Shown one piece after another: positions 51,538-60,233 of a stretch of DNA of 64,000 nt. Each line of letters opens with the position of its first letter. The stretch's first letter is position 1. A program made the position numbers and the translations under genes. Below the pieces are notes generated by a model that was given only the letters and a program-made list of their open reading frames with translations, was not told the DNA's origin and made no database searches. Location: positions 1-64,000 of the forward strand of contig NZ_JAXMOR010000006.1 in assembly GCF_034669705.1 (NCBI RefSeq). The letters run 5' to 3'. The DNA is from Marinovum sp034669705. GTDB taxonomy: Bacteria > Pseudomonadota > Alphaproteobacteria > Rhodobacterales > Rhodobacteraceae.

Positions 51538-52517
51538 TGGTAACGTATCCTTGGGTCGACCCAGGCAAGCAGGACATCGGACAGAAGCGTGCCGATCACC
51601 GTCAGCAGGCTGACGATCAGGATCAGCGATCCGGCCAGGTACATGTCCTGCACCAGAAGCGCGCGCAGCAAGAGCGGTCCGGTGGTGGGCAGGTTCATCA
51701 CCACGGCGACGATGATCTCGCCCGAGACAAGCGTGGGCAGGATCCATCCGATGGTCGAGATGAACGGGTTGAGCGCGACGCGCACGGGATAGCGCATCAG
51801 CAGCTGGAATTCCGACATGCCCTTGGCACGGGCCGTCACGACGTAGGGCCGGTAAAGCTCATCGAGCAGGTTGGCGCGCATGATGCGGATCAGCGCCGCC
51901 GCGCCGGAGGTACCGACGACGAAGACCGGCATCCAGATGTGCTGCAGCAGGTTGACGAACTTGCCCCAGCTCCAGGGCTGGTCGAGGTACTCCGGGCTGA
52001 CCAGCCCGCCGACCGACTGGCCGAAGTATTTGAAGGCCACGTACATCATCACCAGTGCCAGCAGGAAGTTCGGGATGGCGAGACCGATGAAGCCGAAGAA
52101 GGTGGCGATGTAATCGCCCACCGAATACTTGCGCACGGCGGAATAGATGCCGATCGGCAGCGCCACCGCCCAGATGAACCCGAGAGTCAGCAGCGAGATG
52201 CCGAAGGTCCAGCCGAGCCGGTCCCAGATCACGTCGGTCACCGGCAGGTTCTTCTCGAAGGAGATGCCGAAATCGCCCTCCAGCAGGATGCCGCCCATCC
52301 ATTTCAGGTATTGCAGGTACATCGGCTGGCCGAGGCCATATTGCTCGCGCAGCTGCTCGACGACGGCGGTGTTGTCGACACCGGCCTCGCCCATCTCGGC
52401 GGCGAGGCTGTCGAGATAGTCGCCCGGCGGCAGCTGGATGATGATGAAGGTCACGATGGAGACCAGGAAGACCGTCGGGATCATGTAGAGAACCCTTCGG
52501 AGGATGAAGCCACCCAT
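51534..52517 (-). CDS. ABC transporter permease (OppB class)
   Basis: A 327-residue membrane protein. It starts MGGFILRRVLYMIPTVFLVSIVTFIIIQLPPGDY, followed by a periplasmic loop, LLEGDFGISFEKNLPVTDVI and the transport domain with EAA-type YVVTARAKGMSEFQLLMRYPVRVALNP. It forms the pore with the OppC-type permease, 75 bases downstream of the binding-protein gene. Confidence 0.92.
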   Translation of the reverse strand: MGGFILRRVLYMIPTVFLVSIVTFIIIQLPPGDYLDSLAAEMGEAGVDNTAVVEQLREQYGLGQPMYLQYLKWMGGILLEGDFGISFEKNLPVTDVIWDRLGWTFGISLLTLGFIWAVALPIGIYSAVRKYSVGDYIATFFGFIGLAIPNFLLALVMMYVAFKYFGQSVGGLVSPEYLDQPWSWGKFVNLLQHIWMPVFVVGTSGAAALIRIMRANLLDELYRPYVVTARAKGMSEFQLLMRYPVRVALNPFISTIGWILPTLVSGEIIVAVVMNLPTTGPLLLRALLVQDMYLAGSLILIVSLLTVIGTLLSDVLLAWVDPRIRYQ

Positions 52518-52592
52518 GTCCGCTCCTTGCGTTAAAGGTCAGGTGGGGCGCCCGGAAGGGAGGACACCGGACGCCCCGTCAGGTACTTCGGA

Positions 52593-54512
52593 TCAGGGCA
52601 GGTTGGTGCCGCCTTCGAAGTACATCTGCGCAGTGTAGGGCGCCGGGAACCACAGCTGCCCGGCGATCGGCAGCGGATCGGGCACGTTACGCACGTTGTT
52701 GCGGGCGATGCCGAAGACCGGATCGTTCTGCACCATGCCGATGGTAAAGAACTGCTCTGCGGCCATATCGAGCACCTGTTGCATCAGCGCCTTCTGCTCG
52801 TCCGGCGTGGCGGCGGCGCGGACCTGCTTGTAGGTCTCGAAGATCGCCTTGACCTCCTCGGGAGGCTCTTCACCGGTCGCGGGGTCGACGCCCCATTGCG
52901 CCCATTCGCGCGCCCAGCTCACCGAGTTCGAGATCGTCGGAACATAGCAGATCGGCGAGGTATAGGCATCGGCCTGCCCGCCAGAGCAATTCCACAGGTA
53001 GGCGTCGAAATCGTTCGAGGTGTGCAGCTCGATCAGCCGCGAGCGGTCGGTGGTGCGGATCTGGAAGTCGAGACCGACGTCCTTGGCATAGCCCGCGATC
53101 AGCTCCATCGCGTCGGGATATTGCAGCCCGAAGACATCCGCGACCAGAAAGATCAGCGAGAACCGTTCGCCGTCCGGACCGATGCGGAAGCCTTCGCTGT
53201 CCTTCTCCGGCAGCACCTTGTCGAGGTATTCGTTGGCCTTGTCGACGTCGTACTCGGTGTACTGCTTGGCGTATTCCTCCTTGTAGAGTTCGGTGCCCTC
53301 GCGCGGCGCGGTCTGGGCCGCCTCGCCGGCGCCGAAATACAGCAGGTCGATCACTTCCTGACGGTTCATCGCGTGACTGACGCCGATGCGGAAGTCCTTG
53401 TTGTTGATCACCTCGCGCTTGACCGGATCGGTGTGGTTGAGGTTCATCATCAGGATCATGATATTGGCCGGCAGGTCGCCCACGTCGAAGAAGCCGTACT
53501 TGCCGCGCTCGGCATTGTCGGTCAGCGAAGCCTTGTTCGACGGCCGGCCAAGGTGGCGCAGCATGTAGTCGATCTCGCCGTTGAAGGCCTTGAGCAGGAT
53601 GGTCTCGACATCCTCGACCTGATCATAGGTGATCCGGTCCATGTAGGGCAGCTGCTGCCCTTCGCTGTCGACCTTGTAGTAATAGGGGTTGCGTTCGGCC
53701 ACCACGCGGTCGGCGGCGCCATAGGCATTGGTCAGGTGCCAGGCGTGCAGCGTCGGGCGGTCGGGGTTCTGCCAGAACAGCGGCGTGTCCATCGGCCCGG
53801 CCTTGAGGTTGAACAGCTGCTTCCAGTCCGCCGCCGCAGGCTCGGCCTCGACCAGCGATTGCAGGTCGTCGTTGTAGGCCTCATGGAACTGGCTGAGGTA
53901 GTGCTTGGGATAGGCGGTCGGGTGATACCCGAAGCCATAGGCCAGCGCCTGGATGAACAGCCCGTTGGGCGCGCCAAAGTCGAACTCGACGGTGACATCG
54001 TCAATCTTGGTCACCTTGACCGGGCCGGCGGGGCCGATGAAGGTGCTGTCCTTGTTGGGGGTCAGGTCGGTGTTGGTAAAGACATCCTCGTACCAGAACA
54101 TGATGTCATCGGCGGTGAACGGCGCGCCGTCAGACCACTTCATGCCCTCGCGCAGGTGGAAGGTGAACTTCGAGGCATCGTCGGACACGTCCCACGACTT
54201 GGCGATATTGGGTCGCACCTCAGACCAGTCAGGCGACCAGCGCACCATATTGTCGCTGCCGATGGTGCGCACCATGTTGTGCTGGTCGCCTCCGCCGAGG
54301 ATGGCGCGGCGCAGCGTGCCGCCGTATTCGCCGGGGCCCTCGATCACGTCCATCACCAGCGGCTCGGCCGGCAGCCGCTCATCCACCGGGGGCAGCTCGC
54401 CCGCGGCCACCTTTTCGTCCAGGATCGGTGCCTGCTCGTAGGCAAAGGCCTGGCTGGCGACCGCCATGGCAAGCGCGCTGGCCAGGGTGGTAAATCTCCA
54501 CTTGGTCTTCAT
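52593..54512 (-). CDS. ABC transporter substrate-binding protein, family 5, long form
   Basis: A 639-residue periplasmic protein, about 100 residues longer than DppA. It has a signal peptide (MKTKWRFTTLASALAMAVASQAFA). The mature part starts with the PVDERLPAEPLVMDVIEGPGEYGG region, followed by SBP_bac_5 motifs (IAKSWDVSDDASKFTFHLREGMKWSDGAPFTADDIMFWYEDV). Long members of this family in rhizobia bind alpha-galactosides and other saccharides rather than peptides (established for AgpA/AgaA-like proteins). The sulfatase and sugar-acid dehydratase in the same operon point to a sulfated sugar or sugar acid (inference). Confidence 0.9.
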   Translation of the reverse strand: MKTKWRFTTLASALAMAVASQAFAYEQAPILDEKVAAGELPPVDERLPAEPLVMDVIEGPGEYGGTLRRAILGGGDQHNMVRTIGSDNMVRWSPDWSEVRPNIAKSWDVSDDASKFTFHLREGMKWSDGAPFTADDIMFWYEDVFTNTDLTPNKDSTFIGPAGPVKVTKIDDVTVEFDFGAPNGLFIQALAYGFGYHPTAYPKHYLSQFHEAYNDDLQSLVEAEPAAADWKQLFNLKAGPMDTPLFWQNPDRPTLHAWHLTNAYGAADRVVAERNPYYYKVDSEGQQLPYMDRITYDQVEDVETILLKAFNGEIDYMLRHLGRPSNKASLTDNAERGKYGFFDVGDLPANIMILMMNLNHTDPVKREVINNKDFRIGVSHAMNRQEVIDLLYFGAGEAAQTAPREGTELYKEEYAKQYTEYDVDKANEYLDKVLPEKDSEGFRIGPDGERFSLIFLVADVFGLQYPDAMELIAGYAKDVGLDFQIRTTDRSRLIELHTSNDFDAYLWNCSGGQADAYTSPICYVPTISNSVSWAREWAQWGVDPATGEEPPEEVKAIFETYKQVRAAATPDEQKALMQQVLDMAAEQFFTIGMVQNDPVFGIARNNVRNVPDPLPIAGQLWFPAPYTAQMYFEGGTNLP

Positions 54513-54540
54513 TGTCGTTCTCCTCCTCCGTTGAAGTATA

Positions 54541-55695
54541 TCACCAGTTGGTGACAGAGCCGTCCGGCCGCGTCAGATGCGGCGGTTCGACATGGCTGGG
54601 CTGAGACGCCCGTATCTTTTCCTCGTCCACCTCGACCCCCAGACCGGGGCCGTCGGGCACCTTGTAGGTGATGCCGTCGAGTTCGACCTGCTTCGGGAAC
54701 AGTTCGGGATCGTGGAAGCCCAGGCTTTCGGTCGGGCCCTGCCGGGTCTCGGCCCAGCTGAAATTCGGCACCGCCGCCGCCATATGCACCGTGGCCGCGG
54801 TGCAGACCGGGCCGAGCGGGTTGTGGGGCATCAGGTCGATGTAATGCTGCTCGCACCAGCCGGCGACCTTCATCGCCTCGGTGAAGCCGCCGATGTTGCA
54901 GATGTCGAGCCGCATGTACTGGGTCAGCCCTTCCTCGATATACGGCGCCGCCTCCCATTTCGACGAGAACTCCTCGCCCACGGCAAAGGGAATGTTGGTC
55001 ATGGAACGCAGCGTGCGATAGGCCTGCGGGGTCTGGCAGCGGATCGGCTCTTCGAGGAAATCCAGCGTGCCGGCGGGCAGACGGTTGCAGAAATCCGCGG
55101 TCTCGGCGATCGACAGGCGATGGTGCAGGTCGATGCCGAGGCAGAGGTCGGGGCCGAACTCCTCGCGCAGGGCGATCAGCTCGCGCGCGGCCTGGTTGAG
55201 GTTCTTGCGCGGATCGAACACAGCGTCGCCGTCGAAGTTGCCGGTGTAGATCCGCAGACAGTCCCAGCCGGCGCCGACCAGCACCCGCGCCTTGCCCAGC
55301 AGATCGTCGATGTCATCGGACTGGCAGCTCGGAAAGGTCGGGATCTCGTCGCGCTGCTTGCCGCCCAGCAGCTGGTGCACCGGCACGCCCAGCCGCTTGC
55401 CAAGGATGTCATAGAGCGCGATGTCGATCGCCGACATGGCTGCGGTGAACACCCGGCCGCCCTCGAAATACTGGCTGCGATAGGTCTCCTGCCAGATCCG
55501 CCCGATCTGGCGCGAATCCTTGCCCACCAGGAACTCGGCGAAATGCGCGAGCGTGGCCGCCACCGCGCCCTCGCGACACGACAGGCCGGATTCACCCCAG
55601 CCGTAGAGCCCGTCCTCGGTGGTCACCTTGACCAGCAGCTGGTTGCGGATGCCGACGCGGGCGTGAAGCGGTTCTATGGAAACGATCTTGGTCAT
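54541..55695 (-). CDS. Enolase-superfamily sugar-acid dehydratase, D-galactonate dehydratase-like
   Basis: A 384-residue enzyme with the galactonate-dehydratase layout: metal ligands Asp189, Glu215 (FLEEPI) and Glu241 (VGEEF), and catalytic histidines at 191 (IDLHHRL) and 291 (MPHNPLGPV). These correspond to the DgoD pattern. The capping domain has GWGESGLSCREGAV. It would remove water from an aldonate to give a 2-keto-3-deoxy acid. ATG at 55695 follows AGGA. It lies between the sulfatase and binding-protein genes with short gaps. Exact stereochemistry cannot be read. Confidence 0.87.
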   Translation of the reverse strand: MTKIVSIEPLHARVGIRNQLLVKVTTEDGLYGWGESGLSCREGAVAATLAHFAEFLVGKDSRQIGRIWQETYRSQYFEGGRVFTAAMSAIDIALYDILGKRLGVPVHQLLGGKQRDEIPTFPSCQSDDIDDLLGKARVLVGAGWDCLRIYTGNFDGDAVFDPRKNLNQAARELIALREEFGPDLCLGIDLHHRLSIAETADFCNRLPAGTLDFLEEPIRCQTPQAYRTLRSMTNIPFAVGEEFSSKWEAAPYIEEGLTQYMRLDICNIGGFTEAMKVAGWCEQHYIDLMPHNPLGPVCTAATVHMAAAVPNFSWAETRQGPTESLGFHDPELFPKQVELDGITYKVPDGPGLGVEVDEEKIRASQPSHVEPPHLTRPDGSVTNW

Positions 55696-55706
55696 CTTGG
55701 TCCTTT

Positions 55707-57227
55707 TCAGTGCCAGCCGACGCGCGGTGCGGCGGGGATCATGCCGGGACGGTCCGTCGCGATGCACGCGCAGAGCCGGTCGCGCACCGATGCGGCGCCG
55801 GCGGTGTCCCAGAGGTTGCTCATTTCATGCGGATCGGCGGCGAGGTCATAGAGCTCGCCCGCGCCGCTCTTCAGGTCGACGGAGAGCCGGTGATCGACCG
55901 ACCGCACCGTCCTGAGATCGAGATCGACACCGCTGCGGCTGGCATCGACCTCCCATTCGTTGTGCGCCACCGCCCGGGTGCCGCCCTGCATGACGTCGCT
56001 GAGCGATATGCCGTCCCCGTCCGGGGCGTCCAGCCCGCAGAGCTCGGCCAGGGTGGCGTGCAGATCGAGGGTCGAGACCGGCGCATCGAAGCGGCCCGGA
56101 ACGATCCCCGGCCCGGCCATCACCAGCGGCACCCGCAACAGCCCGTCATAGAGCATCGGGCCTTTCAGCAGCAGGCCATGGTCGCCCAGCCATTCGCCGT
56201 GATCGGAGGTGAAGATCACGATGGTGTTGTCCCGCCGCCCGGAGGTCTCGAGATGATCGAGAATTCGGCCGACCTGCTGGTCGATGGCGGCGATCATGCC
56301 GTAATAGACCGCGATCACGTCGCGCAGGTCGCTGTCGTCGAGCGCGTCGTCATTGCCCCAGTAGGGCTGGTCGCCGGCATGCACCCGCTTCTGGTTGCGC
56401 CGCGCCGGGCTCTCGAGAAAGGCGCGGTGCCACCACGGCCGGCGGTCGAGATCGAGCGCGCGATGCGGCGACAGGTCGACCTCGGCGGGATCATAGAGCG
56501 TGGCCCAGGGCGAAGCGGCCAGAAACGGTGGATGCGGATCGGGAAAGGAGACCCATGACATCAGCGGCCGGTCGCGGTCCTCGTCCAGCATGTCGATGGT
56601 GCGGTCGCCGACCCAGGCGGTCGAGAACCACTCCTCGGACAGCGCCGAGCGCCAGACCTGCTTGTGAGAGGTGCGCGGCGCGACCTGGTCCTTGGCCCTC
56701 TCCCAGCGGGCACCGCCCTGCCCGTCCTGATCGAGAAAGTTTTCGTAGTGCAGCGTGTAGGGCCGGTCCTTCCAGCCGCAGTGGTGATGCGGCCGCAGGG
56801 TCAGGTCGACCCGCTCGAACCCCATGTAGGGCCCGGTCCAGTCCTCTGGGTAATCGGCCACCGAGCTGTAGCATTCGGCCGCCCCTGTGGGGGCAAAGGT
56901 CTCATGCGTCGACAGGTGCGCCTTGCCGATGAAGCGGGTGTCATAGCCAGCGCCGGAGAACAGCCCGCCCAGCCCCGCCTCGGCGATCTGTGGGTCGAGA
57001 TTGCGGCCATTGTCGCGCACGCCGTGGGAGTAGGGCAGCAGGCCGGTCAGGATCGAGGCGCGCGCCGGCTGGCACATCGGATGCGGGGTGATGCAGGTGT
57101 CGAACCGCGCGCCGCGGGCGGCGATCCGGTCGATATTGGGGGTGCGCACCGCGCGCCCTGCCCCGCCGATGCAATCGCCGCGCTGCTGGTCGGTGGTGAT
57201 CAGCAGGATGTCCGGGGCCCGGCTCAC
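55707..57227 (-). CDS. Type I sulfatase (formylglycine-dependent), cytoplasmic
   Basis: A 506-residue alkaline-phosphatase-fold sulfatase. The N-terminus RAPDILLITTDQQRGD supplies metal-binding Asp residues. The formylglycine signature is C52-Q-P-A-R56 (PMCQPARASILTG), and IVIFTSDHGEWLGDHGLLLKG is the second metal site. No signal peptide is present, so it acts on imported substrate, unless another secretion route is used. GTG at 57227 overlaps the stop of a 21-codon upstream frame (GTGA). It is the first enzyme of the operon; it should desulfate a sugar or sugar acid, or a choline-sulfate-like ester. Confidence 0.9.
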   Translation of the reverse strand: MSRAPDILLITTDQQRGDCIGGAGRAVRTPNIDRIAARGARFDTCITPHPMCQPARASILTGLLPYSHGVRDNGRNLDPQIAEAGLGGLFSGAGYDTRFIGKAHLSTHETFAPTGAAECYSSVADYPEDWTGPYMGFERVDLTLRPHHHCGWKDRPYTLHYENFLDQDGQGGARWERAKDQVAPRTSHKQVWRSALSEEWFSTAWVGDRTIDMLDEDRDRPLMSWVSFPDPHPPFLAASPWATLYDPAEVDLSPHRALDLDRRPWWHRAFLESPARRNQKRVHAGDQPYWGNDDALDDSDLRDVIAVYYGMIAAIDQQVGRILDHLETSGRRDNTIVIFTSDHGEWLGDHGLLLKGPMLYDGLLRVPLVMAGPGIVPGRFDAPVSTLDLHATLAELCGLDAPDGDGISLSDVMQGGTRAVAHNEWEVDASRSGVDLDLRTVRSVDHRLSVDLKSGAGELYDLAADPHEMSNLWDTAGAASVRDRLCACIATDRPGMIPAAPRVGWH

Positions 57228-57289
57228 AAGGCTGGCCCGCAGCAGGCAGATCTTCTCTGGACGGCCAGGGCCGGTGTCACGCTGTGCAT
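57224..57289 (-). CDS. Putative 21-residue upstream peptide coupled to the sulfatase gene
   Basis: ATG at 57289 is preceded by a very strong GGGAGGAAGAG site and opens a frame MHSVTPALAVQRRSACCGPAL. It stops at TGA (57224-57226), overlapping the sulfatase GTG by GTGA. The sulfatase GTG itself has no good ribosome-binding site, so ribosomes reading this frame probably re-initiate on it. It could be a leader peptide, a translational coupling device, or a frameshift in the true sulfatase N-terminus. Confidence 0.45.
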   Translation of the reverse strand: MHSVTPALAVQRRSACCGPAL

Positions 57290-57329
57290 CTCTTCCTCCC
57301 GGGATTCGTCTCCCCTTGCACAATAGTTA

Positions 57330-57371
57330 TACGAATATTTTAAGATCGTCGACGATTTTTATATGTTCGTA
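57330..57371. promoter_or_regulatory. 42-bp imperfect palindrome, probable operator of the sulfatase/ABC operon
   Basis: TACGAA (57330-57335) and TTCGTA (57366-57371) flank a core ATCGTCGACGAT (57345-57356), all sharing the same symmetry centre between 57350 and 57351; 17 of 21 base pairs are symmetric. The region is AT-rich and 40 bases upstream of the leader ATG. A bound GntR dimer or dimer pair (gene at 47647-48318) is the likely ligand. Confidence 0.7.
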
Positions 57372-57638
57372 AGTTTATAACGGCACTCTTGGCGACGAAC
57401 GGCGACCCACGCGGGACCGTCGAAGGTCTGACACTGACTGAAAACAAGGGAAAAAACGTCTCAGACGCCCCGGCCGGGCGGCGCGGACTGCCGGATGTCT
57501 GAAGGGCAGAGACGGCGCGGGGTCTGGTCGCGCGCACGGCTACCGAGGCCACGGCGCGCCGGGATCAGGACGTATGCAGGGTACGTGCGCCGACCGGCGT
57601 CAGCAGGGGGCGACCCGCGGGCCGCCCCGTGTCGTGTG
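57372..57638. other. Gap between the sulfatase promoter and the glyoxalase gene
   Basis: About 270 bases, GC-rich. It contains a GGGGCG...CGCCCC hairpin at 57607-57628 just past the glyoxalase stop codon (a possible weak terminator without T-tract). No gene recognised. Confidence 0.45.
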
Positions 57639-58034
57639 TCAGGCGAACCGACCGCTGCGTTCGAGCACTTCGATCTCGTAGCCGTCGGGGTCGGTGACAA
57701 AGAAGAACCGCGCCACCAGAGCGCCGCCGGGCGCAAAGGCCACCAGCTTGCGGGGGCTGAGCCCCTCGCGCTCGAACCGTGCGTGCTCGGCCTCGAGATC
57801 GGCGACCGAGACGGCGAAATGGCCATAGCCGTCGCCGAGGTCATAGGCGGTGTCGCGGCCCTTGTTGACGGTCAGTTCCAGCTCGAAGCCGCTTTCGGCA
57901 TTCGACAGGTAGACCAGAGTGAAATCGTCGAAATCCAGACGGTCAGCCACCTCAAGACCAAAGGCCTTGCGGTAGAACGCGACCGAGCGCGCCTCGTCGC
58001 GCACGCGGATCATGCTGTGGATGGCCTTGGCCAT
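57639..58034 (-). CDS. gloA: Lactoylglutathione lyase (glyoxalase I)
   Basis: A 131-residue vicinal-oxygen-chelate protein that converts the methylglyoxal-glutathione hemithioacetal to lactoylglutathione. Metal ligands in context are His6 (AIHSMIRV), a Glu in GFELELTVN, His72 (GYGHFAVSV) and Glu122 (DGYEIEVLER), matching GloA spacing. ATG at 58034 gives the usual MAKAIHSMIRV start; the longer frame covers the upstream region. Monocistronic, divergent from sqdB. Confidence 0.92.
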   Translation of the reverse strand: MAKAIHSMIRVRDEARSVAFYRKAFGLEVADRLDFDDFTLVYLSNAESGFELELTVNKGRDTAYDLGDGYGHFAVSVADLEAEHARFEREGLSPRKLVAFAPGGALVARFFFVTDPDGYEIEVLERSGRFA

Positions 58035-58218
58035 GAAGGTACCTCGCTCTTTGTGGTCGCGCGTCCCTTGCGCCGTCGCGCCGGTGGGGTCAACCACCGG
58101 ATCGGCGGGAAACCGACAGACATAAAACCTTCAAATGACTTTGCTGCAGCTGCGCCCTATCTCCTCGGGCAAGAGACGTGCGGGCCGGCATCGCGCCCGA
58201 CAGCAAAGGAGAGATCCG

Positions 58219-59436
58219 ATGAAGATTGCAGTTCTTGGCGGCGACGGGTTTTGCGGCTGGCCGACCGCGCTTCACCTGTCAGACGCCGGCCACGAGGTTC
58301 ACATCGTCGACAACCTGTCGCGCCGCTGGATCGACACCGAGCTTGGGGTGCAGTCGCTGACCCCGATGGACAGCATTCAGGAACGCTGCCGCATCTGGAA
58401 GCAGGAGACCGGCCGCGCGCTGCAGTTCCATCTGCTCGACCTCGCCAAGGAATATGACCGCCTGCGCCAGTGGCTGGCCGAGCACCGTCCCGACGCCATC
58501 GTGCATTTCGCCGAGCAGCGTGCAGCGCCCTATTCGATGAAATCCGACCGCCACAAGGTCTATACCGTCAACAACAACGTCAACGCGACGCACAACCTGC
58601 TGACCGCTCTGGTGGAAACCGGCATCGACGCGCATCTGGTGCACCTCGGCACCATGGGGGTCTACGGCTATTCCTCGGTCGGCGCGCCGATCCCAGAGGG
58701 CTATCTCGACGTCGAGATCGACACGCCCACGGGCAAGAAGGGCCAAGAGATCCTTTATCCCACCCGCCCCGGCTCGGTCTATCACATGACCAAGTCGCTC
58801 GATCAGATCCTGTTCCAGTTCTACGCCCAGAACGACGGGCTGCGGATCACCGACCTGCACCAGGGCATCGTCTGGGGCACCCATACCGACCAGACCCGCC
58901 GCCACGAACAGCTGATCAACCGGTTCGACTATGACGGCGATTACGGCACCGTGCTCAACCGCTTCCTGATCCAGGCCGCGATCGGCTATCCGCTGACCGT
59001 GCACGGCACCGGCGGGCAGACCCGCGCCTTCATCCACCTGCAGGACAGCGTGCGTTGCATCGAGCTGGCGCTCACGGATGCGCCAGAGGCCGGCGCGCGG
59101 GTCAAGATCTTCAACCAGATGACCGAGACCCACCGGGTGCGCGACCTGGCCGAGATGGTGGCCGGGCTGACCGGCGGCCGGGTCGCCTATCTGCCCAACC
59201 CGCGCAAGGAAGCGCCCGAGAACGACCTGCTGGTGAAAAACGAGCAATTCCTCGCCTTGGGGCTCGAGCCCACCACCCTGGCCGAAGGGCTGCTGGCCGA
59301 GGTGGTCGAGGTGGCGCAGAAATACGCCCACCGCATCGACCGCAGCCGGATCCCGGCGGTCAGCGCCTGGACCCGCGATCTCGGCAGCCGGGTCGAGACT
59401 GACCCCGAGGCCACCCGCCTGCATTCCGTGTCATGA
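58219..59436 (+). CDS. sqdB: UDP-sulfoquinovose synthase
   Basis: A 405-residue extended SDR that makes UDP-sulfoquinovose from UDP-glucose and sulfite for the membrane sulfolipid SQDG. It has the N-terminal Rossmann loop GGDGFCGW, catalytic Thr145 and Tyr188-xxx-Lys192 (VYHMTKSLDQ), and the characteristic DNLSRRWIDTELGVQSLTPM and HFAEQRAAPYSMKSD segments of SqdB/SQD1. ATG at 58219 follows AAAGGAGAG. It is first gene of sqdB-sqdD-sqdC with 4-base overlaps. Confidence 0.95.
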   Translation: MKIAVLGGDGFCGWPTALHLSDAGHEVHIVDNLSRRWIDTELGVQSLTPMDSIQERCRIWKQETGRALQFHLLDLAKEYDRLRQWLAEHRPDAIVHFAEQRAAPYSMKSDRHKVYTVNNNVNATHNLLTALVETGIDAHLVHLGTMGVYGYSSVGAPIPEGYLDVEIDTPTGKKGQEILYPTRPGSVYHMTKSLDQILFQFYAQNDGLRITDLHQGIVWGTHTDQTRRHEQLINRFDYDGDYGTVLNRFLIQAAIGYPLTVHGTGGQTRAFIHLQDSVRCIELALTDAPEAGARVKIFNQMTETHRVRDLAEMVAGLTGGRVAYLPNPRKEAPENDLLVKNEQFLALGLEPTTLAEGLLAEVVEVAQKYAHRIDRSRIPAVSAWTRDLGSRVETDPEATRLHSVS

Positions 59437-60233
59437 CCGCGCGGGCCTATGTGACGCTGGTCACCAACGCCGATTTCGCGCGCGGGGCGGCGGCGCTGTT
59501 GCGCTCGCTGGCGCTGACCGGCACCACCGCCGACCGGGTGGTGATGCACACCGGCGGCGTGCCTCGGTCGGCGCTGGCACCGCTCGAGGCGCGCGGGGCC
59601 AAGCTCTGCGAGGTCACCCTGCTGCCCACCTCGGACGGCTTCAACCAGCGTCACGCCCGCGGCGCGCTGCATGCGGCCGCACCCTTCACCAAGGGCGGCA
59701 AACCCGCCTTCCACACCCCGCTCGACAATTTCGCCAAGCTGCGGCTTTGGCAGTTGCCCTATGACCGGGTTGTGTTTCTCGACGCCGACACGCTGGTGCT
59801 GCGCAATATCGACCGGCTGTTCGACTACCCGGAGTTCTGCGCCGCGCCCAACGTTTACGAGAGCCTCGGCGATTTCCACCGGCTCAATTCCGGCGTCTTC
59901 ACCGCGCGCCCCAATCCCGCCACCTTCGAGGCAATGCTGGCCCGGCTCGATGCGCCCGAGGCCTTCTGGCGGCGCACCGACCAGACCTTTCTGCAGGATT
60001 TCTTTCCCGACTGGCACGGGCTGCCGGTGACGATGAACATGCTGCAATATGTCTGGCTCACCCTGCCGGAGCTCTGGAGCTGGCCGGATATCCACGTGCT
60101 GCACTACCAGTATGAAAAACCCTGGCAGGCGCATGCCAAGGCCGACCGGCTGCGGGTGCTGATCGACCTTTGGCAGGCCTATGCCGGTGACTGGCCGGTG
60201 CCCGACGCCGCCAGCCTGCCCGCGCCGGCATGA
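59433..60233 (+). CDS. sqdD: Glycosyltransferase family 8 (SqdD, glycogenin-like)
   Basis: A 266-residue GT-A fold transferase with the DXD motif in VFLDADTLVLRN, FHTPLDNFAKLRLWQL, FHRLNSGVFTARPN and DQTFLQDFFPDW. In Rhodobacter sphaeroides and Sinorhizobium, SqdD follows SqdB in the sulfolipid operon and is proposed to transfer sulfoquinovose. The start overlaps the sqdB stop (ATGA) and the end overlaps sqdC. Confidence 0.88.
   Translation: MTARAYVTLVTNADFARGAAALLRSLALTGTTADRVVMHTGGVPRSALAPLEARGAKLCEVTLLPTSDGFNQRHARGALHAAAPFTKGGKPAFHTPLDNFAKLRLWQLPYDRVVFLDADTLVLRNIDRLFDYPEFCAAPNVYESLGDFHRLNSGVFTARPNPATFEAMLARLDAPEAFWRRTDQTFLQDFFPDWHGLPVTMNMLQYVWLTLPELWSWPDIHVLHYQYEKPWQAHAKADRLRVLIDLWQAYAGDWPVPDAASLPAPA

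Noticed and set aside
58219..59436. Linking sqdB to the neighbouring sulfatase operon as one sulfosugar pathway
   Set aside because: sqdB sits in a canonical sulfolipid operon on the opposite strand with its own partners sqdD and sqdC; adjacency to the sulfatase operon, with gloA in between, is probably coincidental.
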